NCBI GenBank assembly: GCA_038496675.1
Contig: CM076662.1
Location: 15,562,426 to 15,626,425, forward strand
Direction: 5' to 3'
Length of the DNA stretch: 64,000 nucleotides
DNA from: Rachycentron canadum
Lineage: Eukaryota > Chordata > Actinopteri > Carangiformes > Rachycentridae
Positions 47,591 through 58,400 of the stretch are shown piece after piece. Position 1 is the stretch's first letter, and each line of letters starts with the position of its first letter. Under the pieces are notes generated by a model, which searched no databases, was not told where the DNA came from, and saw only the letters and a program-made list of their open reading frames with translations. The translations under genes and the position numbers were made by a program.

Positions 47591-50500
47591 CTCGGTAATC
47601 ACAGGTCACCTCCTACGCTTCAGTTCTCCAGCCTGGTTGCGAGGCGGGGGCATTTTGAGCGAACACGACTCCTTCTTTCATCACTCGCTCTTTCATTAAG
47701 CGTGGCCTGAAGCAAGCCTCGACCTGTAAGCCTCCACTGTGCAATCCCAGGAATCCCTCTCTGTCTCTCCCTGCACTGTTTGTTCTTGAAGGCTTTTCTG
47801 CTCTCAGCACTGAAAATCCCTACTCTGCTCACGTTATTTTGTTTTTAAATAAATTATGTTCATGAGTGGCATTTGCCTCCATTGCTGTCCACCTCATATT
47901 ATAGATAGATTAGATATTATCATTGCCCTACTTTATCACTCAGCCTGTGTGTGTGTGCAGTTTGTTCAGTATTATTCATTCATGAAGGTCAGCCTTCTGA
48001 CGGAAGCAGTAGATCTCCTGCCTCAGCTCATTGTATGTAAGCAGGGCGTGAGTAAGTGGCTCTCAACCAGGAAGTGGCTGATTATTTAAGCTGTCATGTT
48101 CTTTCTCTTCCGAGCTGCCCTTTACACATGGGAGCGTTGCCAGAGATCACTGGCAGTTGATTTTAGGTCATTTCAATCACTTTGAAGGAGTGGCAAAGTC
48201 TTTTAACGCCTCTGCAGTCTTTTAGTTTTTCAGCACTTACCACACAGTAAACTGGAAATGTCTTTGATGAATTATTTCCTGAATGACACTGAGGTTTGTG
48301 GCATACTTCAAACATAATGTGACTGTTTTGTGTTCATTATATGTTTTTATTTTATTCAGGCACGTGGAATGGCACTACCAAGGTGGCGATCAAGACCCTG
48401 AAGCCGGGCACCATGTCTCCAGAGGCCTTCCTGCAGGAGGCCCAGATCATGAAGAAGCTTCGACACGACAAGCTGGTGCCTCTCTACGCTGTGGTGTCTG
48501 AGGAACCCATCTACATTGTTACCGAGTTTATGGGCGAAGGTGAGGGCAGACCTACACAAAGAGACATTACACAACTCCACATAGTAGGGACTCACTAATT
48601 GTGACAGAGCTCCAAAGACTCTCAGCAAAGTTTGTCTAAACCATACAAACTCAGTCATGAATAAACCAACTGAAACATGCCAGCAGCCCCTGCAGTGAGG
48701 GATTTGATACTTTGTTGTTCATTCAGTTTTTATCACCATCTTAAAGCCCCCCCTTCCACTGCAGTATGTTTTTTTTTTTTTTGCTTCTTGTTCCTTCACT
48801 TTGATGTTTGAGCTTCCCTGTGTACGTACGTGTACGTTTTGACACCAGAAGGTTGTTCTCACATCCATCTGCTGAAGAAGGAGAAAGTTTCTTGTGTCAA
48901 GCCATTTCTTCTTGTAGATAAAAAAAAAAAACATATCAGACACAAATTGTTATACCAATTAGATTGGTTTTATACATGTGTACAGAACTTCAGAATAATT
49001 AATGTAGATGATGTCTGCCTGATTTAATGAGACACAAAAATACTGTCGAGGTAATAAACACTGTGCTACTACAGATTTCACTTAAAAAAAATTTGAAATT
49101 TCACTTTTACTTTGGGTTTTGAGTTTCTTCTCACTTTCCGAGTCTGAAATCCGACTTGAGGGGATTTTCCTGCTGATATTCATGCTTGGCGGTTCAAGTG
49201 GAACACAGTATAAATCCTGATCCGTTTCAAGGTCCACTTCAGTATATTATATTATACAGTATTATGTTCATGAGCCCACAGACATAGCTCTGTATTCTCA
49301 GCATATTGAAATTTAACCATTTTTGAGCAGAAATATTCTGCCAGCCCCACACCAAGTTGTTATATGCAGTTGTTACATCATAATATAATTTAGAGGAGAT
49401 AAAGTGGAGGAGATGTTCCCGTGGAAAAAAAAATGTTTTGAATTCATTAGCTTTAAATGTAACAGCCATAATTACATTTCACTGTCATCTTTAATCATTT
49501 TTGGTTAAATGTGTATCTGAGAAGAAACCAGTCGATGCACTAATGGTCACTTTTAGTAATATAATTTGTATTGTGTTCATACATAGACAGATGTGTTGAT
49601 ACTGCATGATACGACATCTTGACTCTTGACAGGTAGTTTACTGGACTTCCTGAAGGAGGGAGAAGGGAAATACCTGAAGCTGCCCCAGCTTGTGGACATG
49701 GCTTCGCAGGTAGGAACAGAAGTCAGCATTTGAATGTAGCACCTGCCCAGCGCCTGTTTCCTCATACTGCGGGGGGTATAATGTATCAGCTATAAAACAG
49801 AGTTTCATGTGGTTAAGTGTGCATAGGTGTGTTGTGAGTCAAATATTCAGTCAAGTGAATAAGGGCTTCATTTTGTTCTACATCTGGCTCTCATATTTAT
49901 TTAATATCTAACCTGACATCTTTAGCCCTCCCTCCCTCCCTCACTGCTGTATGTGCTTCCCCTCGTTCTCCACCACTTAACTGCCTGTAGCACTTAAACA
50001 CTGCTCATCAGAGGCCACTTAAGCCCCCTACTGTGATCTGCTCTTAATTCACCTCTCCACACTCCCAGGCTCCCTCCGCTCCTCACTCAGTGGAGTGGAA
50101 AAGTGTTTGAGAATTAGACCGGGGCGGGCTGAAACCCCGAGATGCCTCTGAGGGAGTTGACAGTCGGTGTGTGGAAGTGCTGATCGATGTGTTAAAAATG
50201 GATCCAGTTGTTCTTGTTGTCACAGATGCAAATAATCTTTTTTTTTTCTTTAGTCAATTTGTGTATTTTGCTCTAGATTTAAAATCTTTGCCAAATGTAA
50301 CACAAAAGCTGTTATTCCCATGTCATATTTACATTTTTTTTTTCATTTACAAAAGATACAAATGAATCTGCCATGGCAGTTTACTGTTCACTGTATCCCG
50401 ATGCTAATTCTTTGTTTGGTCTGTTCTGTCCAATCTGGTCCCAGATCGCAGACGGCATGGCCTTCATCGAGAGGATGAACTACATCCACAGGGACCTGAG

Positions 50501-50596
50501 AGCTGCCAATATTCTGGTGGCTGACAACCTGGTGTGTAAGATCGCAGACTTTGGCCTGGCTCGGCTCATCGAGGACAACGAGTACACCGCCAGACA

Positions 50597-50646
<50 letters not shown>

Positions 50647-53246
50647 CTTGAATTCTTCCCTCACAACCATCTGTGCTGGTGTTCAAGCTAAATCAAAATA
50701 TTGATTTGATTGATTGACAATAAAAGCAATTTGAAGATGTCATGTTTCACTTTGTGAATGTGAAGAAATTTTCACTATTTACTGACATGTTGTCACCCAA
50801 ATTGTTGCTTGATGGAAAAACAATTAAACTGATTTATAGTGGAAATAATTGTTATAGCCCTGATGCCAGGTTTTGTCCCTTTTACAGTTGACCTTACTCA
50901 AACTGAAGCACATGATGACATTTCTGTTATGATAGGCCACAATATTTTATTCATACTTAGTTGATCAATCATTTATTCCAATGGAAAATTAATTGGCAAT
51001 AATTTAGCCAAACATTCTCTGGGTTCTTATATTTATTCAGAGATTTTTTTTTCTTTTGAGACAAAAACATTACAACTGATGAATTAAGGAAATAGTCAGC
51101 TGATCAATCCACGATGAAAGTAATCATTAGATGCCAGCCTTCTCATATTGATCATTTCGAAGCTGATTCCTCCAACTTGATTCTCTTCCTTCTCTTTACC
51201 AGGTGCTAAATTCCCCATCAAGTGGACGGCCCCTGAAGCTGCTCTTTACGGCCGCTTTACCATCAAATCAGATGTCTGGTCGTTTGGTATACTACTGACT
51301 GAGCTGGTGACGAAGGGCAGAGTACCATATCCAGGTGAGGAGGAGACCTACTCAGACATGAGCCCGTCAGAGATGTGCTTTTACTTCAGATGGGGGGACT
51401 CCTTTCCTTTCCTTTTTGTTTTTCTTTTTCCACAACGTGAATGGAGTTCTTTCAAATTTTCCTCATGGGAAACAGGAATAATTCATTCATCTCTGCTTCA
51501 GGATTATTCCAACATGCTGTGTCTGGTTCAGGATGCTTTTAACACCAGTTTCTCACACAGGCAGATCAGAATAGAACCACAAGAAGATGATATAAGTCAA
51601 CACAGATGTCTAATAACTTAACAGTACATGGGAAAGCACCCCCTTACCCTCCCTATCATCTGCCTCCTGCTGTCTCTGAGCAGTACTGCAGCAGGTCTGG
51701 TGTTGACAGGGTCTGACCAGCACTGATTACAGAGTGTGCCATATGGCAGACTTAACCACCATCTCTTGTAGAGGGCCATCTGGCTCCTATGGCCTTCTTG
51801 GTTTCAGTGCAAACCATTTGGTCTAATTAATTCACCACAGAGGCTGAACCCCTCCTTCTCCTCCCCTAAATTGTTATATGACTCACTGGACATTTGTGGC
51901 TCTTGTCCTGCCCTGCTGCAGTCTTTTTGAGGAGCTCTATTTCTATTCCCCTGCCTGATAGCGTCGACGCAGCAGTAGGAGGCAGGTATACCAAGCATCT
52001 GCGTGGGAACACATCATCTCGTTCTATTTTAGTCTGCTTAGATATAGATACCTACACACACTCACATATATGACCGGCATGTTATTAGAGCTGAGGATTT
52101 CAGACCCAAGGCATAAATCACGCTAGCACCTCAGCATCTGACATACCATCGTCACCATATCCCGGTCTCAGCAGTTGCTATGAGCCTTTCCACTCTGTGA
52201 GTGTGAGATAATCTGATCCCCACTCTCCCACAGAGAGATGGAAGAAGTGATGGGGGGTGGGGGGGGGGGGGCAGTGAAGGGGAGGATGCAGCTATCTCCA
52301 TGACCACTGACTCTATGTCATAACCTCTTTTAGCTGCAGTTAAGCTCTCCATGGAGCCGTTTCTGCGCCGTGTCACTGGGTTCAAAATCACTGTCTTCCT
52401 GTCTTGGGAAGGAAACAATAACTCTGATGCCTCAGTGAGGCAGGAAGAGGTCAGAGGGATTATGCAGCACTGTTCAGTGTTTGTAATTTACTGGTATAGA
52501 TATATAAACAGTCATTTCTTCCATTGGCAAAATCACAACAGCTTTTGCTAGAAGTATTGAACATTTTACTTTCTGGTCACATTTTGTTCCTACAAAACAT
52601 TAACAGTGTTTTTGCACTGTATGTATTTTAATCTCAAAATTGTCAACAGGTCTGACAGGAAATAATGACCCAACATCCACAAAAGTTGTTGATTTTTATT
52701 TATTTATTTTTTCTTTGACACAATGGTTTGCGTGGGCATCTTCTCCTACTGTCAGCTGCAGGAGGAACATTTCTCTGCTGCCTCAGGCTGCACACTGTGT
52801 TGTTTCCTAATTAAAACTTTAACCATTGACTTTTTCACCACAAAACTTTGGCAAAATCCAAACCTTCGATGAGCTTATTGGTTTCGTTGATGTGAGTTTC
52901 GTTGATGTGATTTGATTGTAACACAAGAAATTCTTAGCATGCTGGCCTTTTGTGGAGTTGATTTTTCATTTAAGTTGCATTGGTCAAAATGTCTGCAGTC
53001 ATATTTCATGTTTTTGTGTTTTTGGTTTTTATTTTAGGTATGGTGAATCGAGAGGTGCTTGAGCAGGTAGAAAGAGGGTACCGCATGCCCTGCCCCCAGG
53101 GCTGCCCCGAGTCTCTTCATGAGATGATGAGGCAGTGCTGGAAGAAGGAGCCGGATGAGAGACCCACATTTGAGTACATCCAGTCCTTTTTGGAAGACTA
53201 CTTCACAGCCACAGAGCCACAGTATCAGCCAGGGGACAACCTCTAG
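40501..53246 (+). CDS. yes1: Src-family tyrosine kinase YES1, spliced CDS
   Basis: A non-receptor tyrosine kinase on the inner plasma membrane, downstream of growth-factor, integrin and cytokine receptors. Eleven coding exons in consistent phase give 547 aa; human is 543. M-G-C-V supplies Gly2 for myristoylation and Cys3 for palmitoylation. The unique domain runs to about 95 and contains the T-P-F-G-G-A repeats typical of Yes. SH3 is about 98-158 (A-L-Y-D-Y), SH2 about 162-258, kinase about 280-530. Key residues: glycine loop G-Q-G-C-F-G (288-293), K309, gatekeeper T352, catalytic H-R-D-L-R-A-A-N with D400, D418-F-G, activation-loop Y430, regulatory tail Y541 in E-P-Q-Y-Q-P-G. All are offset by +4 from human. 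One oddity is FLARES in place of FLVRES in SH2. Start chosen at the strong Kozak ATG (A at -3, G at +4), not the upstream TTG. Fyn and Src are excluded by the unique domain. Confidence 0.97.
40784..42038 (+). other. yes1: yes1 intron, no features
   Basis: Unique AT-rich sequence between coding exons 1 and 2. No repeat, RNA gene or exon was recognised. Confidence 0.7.
42039..42138 (+). CDS. yes1: yes1 coding exon 2: SH3 first half
   Basis: 100 nt from CTTTCAG to AC|GTGAGT. It encodes [12 protein letters not shown] and the F-K-K-G-D-R-F strand of SH3, including the ALYDY ligand-binding motif. Confidence 0.95.
42974..43131 (-). mobile_element. Fish interspersed repeat fragment in yes1 intron
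   Basis: On the minus strand the block reads CAGTCCAAAGACATGCTGG, TTAATTGGTGACTCTAAA and later CTGTGATAGGCTGATGCCTGTCC, CTCTCACCCACGTCAGCTGGGAT. This is the same family as the copy at 12222 but a different segment, and it retains the part lost there. It lies between yes1 coding exons 2 and 3, antisense to the gene. Confidence 0.75.
43419..43517 (+). CDS. yes1: yes1 coding exon 3: SH3 second half
   Basis: 99 nt from CCTCAG to GA|GTAAGA. It encodes E-G-D-W-W-E-A-R and G-Y-I-P-S-N-Y-V, the Trp pair and the SxxY part of the SH3 ligand groove, then the SH3-SH2 connector. Confidence 0.95.
44612..44715 (+). CDS. yes1: yes1 coding exon 4: SH2 start
   Basis: 104 nt follow a TC microsatellite-like acceptor tract ending TGTGCAG. 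It encodes [15 protein letters not shown] and the phosphotyrosine-binding strand F-L-A-R-E-S with R189 intact. Confidence 0.95.
44939..45088 (+). CDS. yes1: yes1 coding exon 5: SH2 remainder
   Basis: 150 nt from TTTTATAG to ACAG|GTATGC. It encodes [10 protein letters not shown] and H-Y-K-I-R-K, ending L-V-K-H-Y-T. The preceding intron is only 223 nt. Confidence 0.95.
46355..46510 (+). CDS. yes1: yes1 coding exon 6: SH2-kinase linker and glycine loop
   Basis: 156 nt from CTGTCCAG to ATGG|GTAAGA. It encodes the linker with D-A-W-E-I-P-R and the kinase start [12 protein letters not shown]. Confidence 0.95.
46511..48359 (+). other. yes1: yes1 intron with CA microsatellite
   Basis: This contains a (CA)n tract at 47553-47589 and a CTCF-like ACTAGATGGCAGCTG at about 47143-47157. 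Open frames of 65-79 aa near 47613-47832 lack any domain or splice logic. Confidence 0.6.
47553..47589. repeat. CA microsatellite in yes1 intron
   Basis: A perfect (CA)18 tract in the intron between coding exons 6 and 7, far from both splice sites. Confidence 0.95.
48360..48539 (+). CDS. yes1: yes1 coding exon 7: kinase N-lobe
   Basis: 180 nt from TTATTCAG to GAAG|GTGAGG. It encodes V-A-I-K (catalytic K309), the alpha-C helix E-A-F-L-Q-E-A, and the hinge I-V-T-E-F-M with gatekeeper T352. The next residues are G-E-G, where human YES1 has S-K-G. Confidence 0.95.
48540..49632 (+). other. yes1: yes1 intron 48.54-49.63 kb
   Basis: AT-rich unique sequence with a T-run at 48769-48782 and an A-run at 48920-48931. 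No other element was recognised. Confidence 0.6.
49633..49709 (+). CDS. yes1: yes1 coding exon 8: hinge to alpha-E
   Basis: 77 nt from TTGACAG to CAG|GTAGGA. It encodes S-L-L-D-F-L-K-E-G and ends V-D-M-A-S-Q. Confidence 0.95.
50445..50598 (+). CDS. yes1: yes1 coding exon 9: catalytic and activation loops
   Basis: 154 nt beginning I-A-D-G-M-A and holding [11 protein letters not shown] and the autophosphorylation Y430. The donor CAAG|GTGTGTGT is the first unit of a (GT)23 microsatellite. Confidence 0.95.
50599..50644 (+). repeat. GT microsatellite forming a yes1 splice donor
   Basis: A perfect (GT)23 run starts at the first intronic base after yes1 coding exon 9. The donor GT is therefore part of the repeat, with no GTRAGT consensus available. 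Confidence 0.97.
51203..51334 (+). CDS. yes1: yes1 coding exon 10: P+1 loop and alpha-F
   Basis: 132 nt from CTTTACCAG to CCAG|GTGAGG. It encodes [13 protein letters not shown] (APE motif) and [13 protein letters not shown]. Confidence 0.95.
51335..53037 (+). other. yes1: yes1 last intron (about 1.7 kb)
   Basis: This holds a G-run (52249-52271), and TG-rich and T-rich patches. The read-through open frame immediately after exon 10 ends at 51621 without homology. No exon was recognised. Confidence 0.6.
53038..53246 (+). CDS. yes1: yes1 coding exon 11: kinase C-lobe and regulatory tail
   Basis: 209 nt from TTTTAG to the stop TAG at 53244-53246. It encodes [13 protein letters not shown] and the tail with Y541, the expected CSK target that locks SH2 in the inactive state. 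Confidence 0.95.
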
Positions 53247-55095
53247 TCTGGGGGATTTGAGGGGAGGGGGTGAACTCTGGCGCTACAGAGAGGTACATCA
53301 GTGGAGATCAAAACTTGGGACACCAGAGGAGTTCAACGAGGCGGCAAATGCTGAAGCTGCAGAGAAAGAGAGGTTTTACAAACTAGTCCACAACCACACT
53401 GGCGTACTTGCAAATGCAAGAAAAAAGGGTTTTCTGAAGTTGAGGTTTGTCCCTTTTTGTGCCCAGGGACCAAATATTTGGGAAAGTGTCCAAGTGTGCA
53501 GATTGGTGCTGGTACGCTAAACTCTGGGAACCCTGCTAATCAGAATATCTATATGGACTGGCCACAACACTGTGATCAATAAGAGAGGGATTATCTCCTA
53601 ATTTCAAATCTACTTGCAAATGCACAGTTTCTTTTTTTTTTCTTTTTTTTTTTTTTTTTTAATGATACATTTCCCCTATCTGCTCCAATTCCCCCCTCTT
53701 TATTTTATTTTATTCTACAAGCAAGTCTTTGACGTTGGAGTCAAGATTTTTATATGTACATGAGTTTGGTTTGAATATGTAGGTTGGTGAGTTCGCTTTT
53801 TTTTTTTTTTTTTTTTTTTTAAGTGACCAACAACTGTGGTTGAATTGTGAGTATGTGCTGTGACTGTAAAGCTTTGATGGAGGAGGGTGAAGTGAAGTAA
53901 ATGAAAAGAGGTGAACTGTGTGGATGTAAGAATGTACTGAGAGATCAAACCAGATGTACATATAGTATGTGCAAAAAAAAATGTATTTTTAGCAGGTGTT
54001 ATCAGGTGGACGAATGAGAATATGAAAGTGATTTGCATGATTCTTTTTAACTTGAATGAGAAATCGCATCAATTTATTACACTTGTACTTTTTTTTTTTA
54101 ATTCATCTAAATCTGGGACTTTAAATCATTAAGAGGTATTTTCATATTTTACAGGTGCGAAACAGTTTTCCTGTTTAACATTTTATAAATGTTTTGAAAT
54201 GGACACTTCAGCTGTGAAAATTTAAGTTTGTGTTCATCTGAAGTTAGCATCTTGTCTTCACTTTGGTGCACAACTCTTGGACTCTAACCTAGTTCTCCTT
54301 ATATTGCACACATCTACACAGTTAAACGTCGCAGTGGATGAGTCATCCCATTTTTGATGCTACAGGGATCTGTTCAGTTCACATCAGCATGTAAATCCTA
54401 CATGCATCTGTAGTATTTATTTCTCTTCTTCTCAGTGAAATCCCACCAACCTATGACTGCACGCTTCAGTGTCCTTAGTTCTGTGTCTGCTGGAGGTTGT
54501 ATCCAAAGCCAACTACATAAATCCAATCTCTGCATTTGTAAAGGCAACTATGCAAAGCCATCCAGTGATGTTTAGCAGAACGTCTCAAATGGTGTTTGCT
54601 GTGTGTTGAGCTCCATTCAGGGTTTTATCATTTCAATTCCCAGTGTTGGAGAGGATGGATCACTTCAGAAACAAAGCAACTAGGCGCAGACAAAAATAAA
54701 CACCTTGCACACACTGTGGTCCAGACGGGGCTTTAGTGCTTTTATAGAGGTTGAAAATATAAAAGTCCCATAACATATTTTTAGAGGTTCTTCCTCTGTG
54801 TCCAGATGTGTGTGATGGGAGATTTGAGGAGATGTGTCTCAGCAAGGAAACTCAAGGATTGGACAAAGATGTGAACTTTTTTTTTTTTTTTTTGTAATTT
54901 TCTTTCCGCTCTTCACTCACAAGAACCTAATATCTGATTGTTCCTAAAGATGGGGACTTGAACTAGTGGGGAGATAATAATGACATTTCTGAGGATGGTA
55001 ACTAATATGGTTTTGTACAGAAAAAATAAAAGTTTTACTCAATGGTTTTCCTTCAGCTACTTTTATTTTCTTAATAAACAATGATCCTCATGCAG
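53247..55095 (+). other. yes1: yes1 3'UTR
   Basis: Sequence from the stop to beyond the AATAAA hexamers at 55025-55030 and 55073-55078. It has long T-runs (about 53632-53660, 53798-53820, 54878-54893) and TGTA-rich sequence. The exact cleavage site is unknown. Open frames within are not supported. Confidence 0.6.
55025..55078 (+). terminator. Tandem yes1 polyadenylation signals
   Basis: Canonical AATAAA occurs at 55025-55030 and again at 55073-55078. Both are followed by T/TG-containing sequence. The second would place the yes1 end within about 350 bp of the clul1 stop codon on the other strand. Confidence 0.55.
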
Positions 55096-55433
55096 ATGCA
55101 GACATCTCAGTTTTCTGGCTGAGCTACGAAGAAGCAGAGTTCACCATCCATGAATTGTCCAACACATGTTTGCATTGCCCAGTTTTCTAGCATTTTTAAT
55201 TGAGTCACTCTTTCTTTGTTTTTTTTTTTTCTTTGTTTTTATTTATTTACACTGACAACAGGTAAGAAGTTCTTTGCCTTCTTTTCACATTCATTTATCA
55301 GTAGTAAATAACAGGCTTCGATTGTAGCATATTTCCATTTCAGCAAGATTATTCCTACTACACAGAAACACAATCTAGTTCTGTGCACAAAGAACACGCT
55401 TGTTAAAGCTCAGAAAAGACGTAGCACTGTAGC

Positions 55434-55439
55434 TTTATT
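55434..55439 (-). terminator. clul1: AATAAA overlapping the clul1 stop codon
   Basis: The minus strand reads GAATAAAGC. The last sense codon GAA and the stop TAA (55437-55435) supply the hexamer AATAAA. If used, the 3'UTR would be only about 15-25 nt. A second candidate, AATAAATAAA (minus), lies at about 55247-55238 and would give an ordinary 3'UTR of about 200 nt. Confidence 0.4.
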
Positions 55440-55450
55440 CATCCTCAAAC
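55435..55450 (-). CDS. clul1: clul1 coding exon 8 (terminal micro-coding segment)
   Basis: Only 16 coding bases: it completes R and adds F-E-D-E before TAA. The acceptor TTTCTCTTTCTGCAG is strong. The stop is inside an AATAAA. Confidence 0.8.
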
Positions 55451-58400
55451 CTGCAGAAAGAGAAAGAAGGTATGTCACTTTCAGGTGAATGACAAAAAAT
55501 ATTGGAATAAAATTAAAAAAAAAACTTCATGCACACCTTTGCCTTAAGCTCAATATCTAATGAAATTTTTCATTTTAAGCCTGTTTTATTTTTATAAATC
55601 TGGAGCATGTGGGCCTATAAGAGACAATGGTGAAGTCTGTTCTTACTGACACAGAGTTCAGTCATTAAAGGTCTCACCTAACCATCTCCTTGTATTTGTC
55701 CAGAGCCTCCTGGGCCACGTACTGGATGAAGGCTGGGCTCTGCAGCTCCAGCTCCCCGGGAACAGAGAGGGTGAGAGGGGGGGAGTTCAGGATGTTCACC
55801 TGCACCTTGGTCTCAGTAACAGACATGTTCTGTTCATCGTGGCTCTTTGGCTCCACCTAGAGGGTGGAATAAGTATGGTCAGATTTTCTGCAGACCACTG
55901 TCTCAACTGGCTTATGTTTGTGTGTTTGTCTAAGGATTTGTACGAGTCATTAATCATCTTGTTAAAATGAGCCTACGGCTGAAATAGTTGTTTCAGATGA
56001 GAGATTTCTGTATGTTTTGTCTGAGCATTTCTCTTCAGTCTAAAGGAGGTAAGAGAAGGTCAAATAACCACTGTCAATCTTGTCTGATCAGGGTTAAAAC
56101 CTTAATACAAATAATTATGATGTGTGTGTATCTTAAGGAAATGTTCTGTCTATTGTAAATAGTTTCTGCTGGAGGTCTTTCTGACTTATCACCACTGATA
56201 CTGTGTCTTTTCTTTCTTCATCCTGCTCACCATGGTGATGCGGAAGATACTTTCAGGAGTGCTGCTGTTGCTCACAGCCTGAGCCACCCAGCTGAATTCA
56301 GCAGCCATGTTACTGAGCCAGCTGACTGTCTCATCTGTGTGGCGCTGGACAATAGCCAGGATCTCGTCGTACTGCTCTTTGGACACATCCAGCAGCTGGG
56401 AGACCTCATCCAGCTCCACGTGCAGCTCGCGAACACTGGGACACTCTGGAAACAGGGAGAAGACGATGTGTGAAGCCCTCAGGTCAAGTGAGGGTGGTGG
56501 TGGTGGTGGTGGTGGTGGTGGTGGTGGTGCTTCACCTGTGAGCAGGGCTCCCTGGCAAACCTCACACCGGTTCTGCAGCTGCCAGCACTCTGACGTCTGT
56601 TTGCGAAGGTCTCTGCACAACTTGCGGTTCTGCAGGAAACGAGGAAAACTTTCCCTCTCTACACCAAAGAGACAAATTTGTCACACTTTGAAATATGTTT
56701 TGATCACAGTTGCAGTTTCTCAACCCACTAGTTCTCCACCCTGTGCAACTGACATCACACAGTTTGTGGGTTTTTATGCCAAACATTGATAACCATTGAT
56801 AAATAACCATTGATAAATTCATACAACAACAGTTACATCTCAGTTTGTTTCTGACATATTTGAGCTCCTCTACCTCTCTTTTTCTCTTCCTCCACTGCCT
56901 CATGGAGGTCATCAAACACTTGGGTCACCACAGCTCCAAATTCCTCCACCACACTCTTGCCAAAGTCAAAGAAGGAGTCCAGCACCTCCTCCAGGCCCAC
57001 GCCCTGCAGGAAGCCAGAGTCCCGTCCTGGGTAGTAGGGATCAGAGGTGCTCTCCTCGATCAGGGCGTCGGTGTTGTTCAGGAAGGCTCTCTGGAGGACT
57101 TTGTCAAGCCTGCTGCTCAGCCTGGACACCAGGGTGACGCTGCGGTTCACCACCATGCCCACCTTGCTGATCAGGTGGTTGAAGGAATCCTCGATGCGGA
57201 CAACCTCTGTATCTATGTTTTCAGGGCCCTGGTTCACCAGGATATCCCCTGCGTCCATGCGAGGCTCCCGGGGGCCAAAGTGCCTGGACACCCTGCGGAA
57301 GAAATTCTCTACCTACAATATGTAAGAAGGTTTGTTTCACTATTGTCCAAGACTGTGGCAAGGTGATTACTGGGCTTCACATTGTGGGACAGCTCGTGGT
57401 TTTACATTTGGACAGATGCAGTCAGGTTGAATCATTAATGGATTAGTCACTGACAACTGCTCTTTTATCTTAACATGTCTGACTGAAGTAAATGCCTCAG
57501 TCATCAGGGAGAAGGTTGCACAGACTAAAGGAAGGGTTTTATTTAAAAAAGGCATAGTTTCTACTTTTTAACAATACTGATGCTTGGGCCACATGCCTGT
57601 GTTTCTTCTGGTCCAGTATGTTGTGGCCCACATTCAGCATGATGGTCAGATCTGGATAAATTCTGGTGCACACAGAGAAAATCTCCCCAGCTGTCTTCCA
57701 ACAACAGAGGATAACAACCCGGATCTACCCATATGTGGAAATATATGGCCCAGACTCGGGCTGTGGAACCTGGGTTTTACTGGACCAGGAGTTTCATTTT
57801 TCTATGTGGGTGGAGGTTAGAGTAAGAACAGCAGAGGCTGGAGCTACAGTTTTCATACCTTGGTGTGGAAAGTTGCAAATCCCCTGCGGCAGGTGGAGGT
57901 GTAAAAAGTTTTACATGCATCCTCCAGACAGGGTCTGCACTCCTCCCACTCAGACTGCAGGGAGTCTTTACACTGCTCCTCCGCCTCCTCCAGCTTCTCC
58001 GTCACCTCCTTAGCCAGCTGGGCTGCCCCCTGGTGGCAGGAGGAGGAAGACTTTATATATTTCATACCTCGTTTGCATCTCTCTGTCTGCTTATTAAGGA
58101 AAGGTCAGTGTGACTCCTACCCTCTTCTTGTCACTGCTGTGTCTCAGAGATTTCATGAGGTGCTCGTGTTTCTGCTCGTTCCTCCACATCACCTCCTTCA
58201 TCTGCTTCACCCCATACAGAGCCCTCCTCACCTCCTCATCCACGAGCTTCTCACCATCCACAGACAACCCTGGGAGAGAAACAGAGAGGATGACCTGGGT
58301 GAGACGTTTTTTTAGAAACACTTACATAAGCACAGTTTTCACAGTCAAAGTGGCAAATGTAGCAAAAAATGTTGACTCAAGTTAAAAGCACAGCAAATGT

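Noticed and set aside
56624..56633. TTTCCTGCAG as the acceptor of clul1 exon 5
   Set aside because: Although it looks stronger, it would put the cysteine-containing sequence out of frame with exon 4. The TGTAG acceptor before 56658 keeps the phase.
56307..57366. Plus-strand open frames of 160 and 173 aa
   Set aside because: They are antisense shadows of clul1 coding exons 4-6, including a glycine run from the GGT microsatellite.
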